9,018 nucleotides of DNA, taken from CAZEJK01 sp964512045. Its GTDB lineage: Bacteria > Acidobacteriota > Thermoanaerobaculia > Thermoanaerobaculales > Sulfomarinibacteraceae. Positions within the stretch are counted from its first letter, which is position 1. Each line of letters starts with the position of its first letter. The DNA is taken from positions 1 through 9,018 of the forward strand of contig CAZEJK010000206.1 of NCBI GenBank assembly GCA_964512045.1. The letters are read 5' to 3'. A model generated the notes under the pieces. It was not told the origin of the DNA. It made no database searches and worked only from the letters and a program-made list of their open reading frames with translations. A program made the translations under genes and the position numbers. Shown piece after piece: positions 6,225 to 9,018 of this stretch.

Positions 6225-8287
6225 AACCGTCTGAAGCTGGCTGGCGGGCGCCGATCCTTGCCCACTTCACTCGCGACATCGCCGAGGTCGCGCGGCTGAC
6301 CATTGTGGCCGATCCCGACCAGCTGCTGACAGAGCAGGGTGTGCTCGAAGGAATCCGGAGCCAGGGTTTCGACCTGATTCCCTTCGACGATCACGTGGCC
6401 TTTCGCTATGCCTACGAGAGCCGATACCGGCAGCTCTGGGACCGAGGGGACGAGACCACGCTTGTCGTCGTCCTTCGTGCGAGCAGGTCGGATGTTGATT
6501 CGCTCCCGTTCGACCTCCTGCGCGAAGCGGAGCGCCAGTCCCGTCTGCTGTCCTTCAGCATCGGCGAGCTGTTCCCGCACCTTGCCCCACAGGTGGTGTC
6601 GGAGCTCGACCGCGGGGATCTCGAAGCGCTCTACCAGGCGCAGAAGGCCTACAAGCCTGAGCCTCTCGGCGAGAACGGCACCCGGGACTTCATCTTGCGC
6701 CACGTGTTCGAGGTGGCCCCTGAACTCATCAAATCCCCGTCCGACCTGCTTCGGGTGCTTCTGCGAAGACACTACCGGGGCAAGGTGTACCCGCCGTCCC
6801 TCGACGAGAGGTTCATCCATCTTCTCCAGCAGGACGGCCGGTGGACAGACTGGCCGCTGCATCGCATCGTTCCGGATCGTACAGCGTTCTTGACGTTCCT
6901 GGAGGAGCGGTGGCCGCTGTTTCTCAAGAGCCATGCTGCACAGGCTGAGAGTGTTCGAGATGGCTCCGAAGAGCCGGTGTCGCTGGAGATCGAGGGGCCA
7001 ACAGATCTACCGTTCGACCACGACGATGTCCGCGTCTACATCGACAATCTCTTTGTCGAGGGGCATCTGAATCCGACAGACGCCGTCCCGAAGTCGGCGG
7101 TCGCGGGGGGCTCATGGATGGCTCTCGGCGTGGCGGGTGACGCTCGGCTGGATGCGCTGGAGCGGCTACAGCGCCTCATCCAGAAAACGCGCGAGGAGAT
7201 GCCCGACGATCACGCCGCACGCGAAAGGTGGGTTGACATTGCGTTTCGCTGGGCCGAGCTGTGCGCGATCCGGTGGGGGCTGCCTGCGGATACCTTGGGC
7301 GGAGTCGTGGACGAGGTCGAAAAGCTCCATGATGCGATAGAGGTGCGGTTCTCACGGTGGATGCTGGACCATTTTGGTGCCCTCCACAATCTCGCGTACT
7401 GGCCTACGCCGGCAATGGTGCACCACATCCCACGCTTCCTGGCACATCGCTTTGTGCCAACGGGCGCCGTCGCAGCCGACCGAGCGCCCGGGAAGCACGC
7501 CCTGATCGTCGTTGATGGCTTGGCCATGGACCAGTGGGCCGTCGTCAAAGCCGGCATCGAGAGCACCATCTCTGTGACACTGGAGGAAGGTGGCGTCTTC
7601 GCCTGGGTACCGACCTTGACGGGTGTGTCGAGGCAATCGATCTTCACCGGTGAACCTCCCTTCTACTTCCCTGACAGCTTGCAGTCCACCAGTAAGGAGC
7701 CCACGCAGTGGCGACGGTTCTGGGAGGACGCCGGAGCCGCCAAGGTCGAGGTTGGCTACGCATGTCAGAAAAAGCAGGAGGATGACGCTACCTTCTTGGA
7801 TCGAGTTCGCGAGCTGGGGGAGCATCCAAAGTGTCGGGTGCTTGGCGTGGTCGTCGGGACCATCGACCAGATGCTGCACGGCACGGTCACGGGGAGCGGC
7901 GGGCTGCACGCCAGCGTGAGACACTGGTCTGACTCGGGCGCTCTGGGCAACCTCCTTGGTTTCCTTCTTCAACAGGGCTTCGAAGTCTTCATCACTGCCG
8001 ACCACGGCAATATCGAAGGTGTCGGCATGGGGAAGCCCAACGTAGGCAAGATTGCCGACGAGCGCGGGCAACGGGCACACGTGTTTCGCGACGACCTGAC
8101 CAGGGCCGGGGTTCACAAGGACTACCCGGCGTCGATCATCTGGCCGCAGATCGGGCTTCCCGACGACTACCGCGCACTCCTCGCACCAGGCCGCTACGCC
8201 TTCATCCACGAAGGCAAGCGCACCTTGGCCCACGGCGGTATCTCACTTGAAGAGGTGATCGTTCCGTTCGCAAGGGTGAAGACGTGA
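6221..8287 (+). CDS. pglZ: BREX phosphatase-fold protein PglZ (type 3-like)
   Basis: A 688-residue protein. PglZ is the defining BREX component, an alkaline-phosphatase-superfamily protein. The C-terminal half holds the metal site in order: LIVVDG (D432); PTLTGVSRQSIFTG (464-477), with T465/T467/S470 as candidates for the nucleophile region; a GTIDQMLHG segment (D549, H553); ITADHGN with D594 and H595; and AHGGISLEE with H671. All the ligand-type residues are present, so the fold should be active, although the substrate of PglZ proteins is not settled. The N-terminal ~400 residues (VKPSEAGWRAPIL..., helical, acidic) are the family-specific part that probably contacts other BREX proteins. The start is GTG 6221, overlapping the helicase stop as GTGA, with a strong ribosome site just upstream. 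The stop overlaps the next gene start in the same way. Length is within the range expected for PglZ. Confidence 0.92.
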   Translation: MKPSEAGWRAPILAHFTRDIAEVARLTIVADPDQLLTEQGVLEGIRSQGFDLIPFDDHVAFRYAYESRYRQLWDRGDETTLVVVLRASRSDVDSLPFDLLREAERQSRLLSFSIGELFPHLAPQVVSELDRGDLEALYQAQKAYKPEPLGENGTRDFILRHVFEVAPELIKSPSDLLRVLLRRHYRGKVYPPSLDERFIHLLQQDGRWTDWPLHRIVPDRTAFLTFLEERWPLFLKSHAAQAESVRDGSEEPVSLEIEGPTDLPFDHDDVRVYIDNLFVEGHLNPTDAVPKSAVAGGSWMALGVAGDARLDALERLQRLIQKTREEMPDDHAARERWVDIAFRWAELCAIRWGLPADTLGGVVDEVEKLHDAIEVRFSRWMLDHFGALHNLAYWPTPAMVHHIPRFLAHRFVPTGAVAADRAPGKHALIVVDGLAMDQWAVVKAGIESTISVTLEEGGVFAWVPTLTGVSRQSIFTGEPPFYFPDSLQSTSKEPTQWRRFWEDAGAAKVEVGYACQKKQEDDATFLDRVRELGEHPKCRVLGVVVGTIDQMLHGTVTGSGGLHASVRHWSDSGALGNLLGFLLQQGFEVFITADHGNIEGVGMGKPNVGKIADERGQRAHVFRDDLTRAGVHKDYPASIIWPQIGLPDDYRALLAPGRYAFIHEGKRTLAHGGISLEEVIVPFARVKT
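8272..8276 (+). promoter_or_regulatory. Ribosome binding site of the terminal gene
   Basis: AAGGG within the last pglZ codons, 7 nt before GTG 8284. It supports translation of the final gene from a start that overlaps the pglZ stop (GTGA). Confidence 0.5.
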
Positions 8288-9018
8288 AGCACACGCGCAG
8301 AGACGCCGTCGGCTTTGACCGACCTTTGGAGCTGGACTGGTTGGATGCAGTCGCTGGACGAGTCGCTGGCGGTGACTCTCCAAAGCAGGTTCGAAGACAC
8401 CTCACGAGCTTGCTAAAGGATGCGACTGGAAACGATGGGAACAGCAGTGCCCGCAAGAAGACCGTCACGGTGCTCACTCATATTTGGTGTACCGTCCCGC
8501 TGGAGGCGAGTCAGCTGCGCGATCGAGCAAGTCATCTCCTCGCAACAGCTTCGGGCGCCGAGAGGCTTGGGCTGCATTGGGCGTTGATGATAGCGACCTA
8601 CTCTCTGTTCGCGGACGTCGCCACGACAGTCGGAAAGCTCCTCGCTCTGCATCAGCACGCCGTTCACAGCCAGGTCCGTCGTCGCGTGGTCGAGTCGTGG
8701 GGCGACCGCTCGACGGTCAGTCGCGCCGTGGCCCGCATTCTGCGATCGATGGTGGCTTGGGACATCCTCAACGACACCCAGACACCAGGTATCTACATGC
8801 CGCCGCCAAGACTCGGGCCGATCACACCGTCGCCAGCCACCCTTCTCCTCGAGGCAGTCCTCATCGACGCAGACGACCACGCCATCCCTGCGGACACCCT
8901 GCTCAACCACCCAGCACTCTTCCCCTTCCAGCTCGACCTCAACCCCCACGACCTCCGCAACGCCCCCACCCTCCGTATCGACCGCCAAGGCCTCGACGTG
9001 GACGTTGTTCGGTTGAAC
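8284..9018 (+). CDS. Terminal BREX operon protein, possibly BrxA-like; 3' end cut by window
   Basis: The frame from GTG 8284 is open without a stop to the window end (245 codons); with no stop inside the window, a scan for complete ORFs would miss it. The start overlaps the pglZ stop by 4 nt and has AAGGG 7 nt upstream. The middle (LGLHWALMIATYSLFADVATTVGKLLAL, residues about 96-123) followed by VRRRVVESWGDRSTVSRAVARILRSMVAWDIL (about 131-162) resembles the helical plus winged-helix layout of BrxA/DUF1819, where a serine/threonine-rich turn precedes the recognition helix. Type 3 BREX operons are described as ending in brxA after pglZ, which fits the position. Sequence identity to BrxA is not obvious by eye, and the proline-rich join (MPPPRLGPITPSP) and C-terminal segment with LRIDRQGLDVDVVRLN extend beyond the usual ~200 residues. 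It could be another BREX-associated DNA-binding protein. Codon use turns strongly C-rich in the last 180 nt. Confidence 0.7.
   Translation, partial: MKHTRRDAVGFDRPLELDWLDAVAGRVAGGDSPKQVRRHLTSLLKDATGNDGNSSARKKTVTVLTHIWCTVPLEASQLRDRASHLLATASGAERLGLHWALMIATYSLFADVATTVGKLLALHQHAVHSQVRRRVVESWGDRSTVSRAVARILRSMVAWDILNDTQTPGIYMPPPRLGPITPSPATLLLEAVLIDADDHAIPADTLLNHPALFPFQLDLNPHDLRNAPTLRIDRQGLDVDVVRLN

Noticed and set aside
6080..6934. 284-codon open frame on the minus strand across the helicase/pglZ junction
   Set aside because: It lies opposite two well-supported genes, with no ribosome site or recognisable motif seen.
7352..8233. 293-codon open frame on the minus strand opposite pglZ
   Set aside because: It is an antisense shadow typical of GC-rich genes. 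The plus strand has the intact PglZ metal-site motifs, and the minus frame shows no recognisable domain.
1..9018. DISARM rather than BREX
   Set aside because: The SNF2 helicase and a methylase also occur in DISARM, but PglZ is present and drmA, drmB and drmC are not seen. BREX type 3 explains the gene order better.

Overview
The window is one long co-directional operon on the + strand of a fairly GC-rich bacterium (about 60% overall by hand counts on sample blocks). The sequence does not identify the taxon. Shine-Dalgarno-like sites, GTG starts and 1-4 nt gene overlaps show it is bacterial, and proteobacterial, myxobacterial and actinobacterial hosts all remain possible. There is no intergenic stretch longer than 2 nt. 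I see no tRNA, rRNA, CRISPR array, insertion sequence or promoter.

Layout, left to right: (1) the 3' part of a DUF1156/PglXI-type adenine-specific DNA methyltransferase, cut by the window start (1-1610); (2) an ABC/SMC-like AAA ATPase (1613-2818); (3) a DUF4276, TOPRIM-like small protein (2818-3402); (4) an SNF2/HepA-family helicase of the BrxHII type (3402-6224); (5) a PglZ-family alkaline-phosphatase-fold protein (6221-8287); (6) a further gene that overlaps the pglZ stop by 4 nt and is still open at the window end (8284-9018), possibly BrxA-like.

Methyltransferase, SNF2 helicase, PglZ and a small terminal gene, in this order, match the published type 3 BREX anti-phage layout (brxF-brxC-pglXI-brxHII-pglZ-brxA). 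brxF and brxC would lie upstream of the window. The methylase would mark host DNA, and PglZ, the helicase and the unseen BrxC ATPase would act in blocking replication of unmodified phage DNA.

The unusual part is the ATPase/DUF4276 pair placed between pglXI and brxHII. These are not core BREX genes. Their architecture (SMC-like ATPase plus separate TOPRIM-like partner) recalls the AriA/AriB pair of PARIS and the OLD-family nucleases. The pair is AT-richer than the helicase and PglZ genes, yet it is translationally coupled on both sides. I read it as an acquired second defence module built into the BREX operon, perhaps a guard against BREX inhibitors. That functional reading is inference.

Other observations: both the methylase and the helicase carry an exact QLSLF pentapeptide, the consensus for binding the DNA polymerase sliding clamp. 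The methylase gene has an internal step in base composition near nt 720. The last 180 nt are strongly C-rich and G-poor on the coding strand, which is compatible with a Rho-loading region near the operon end.
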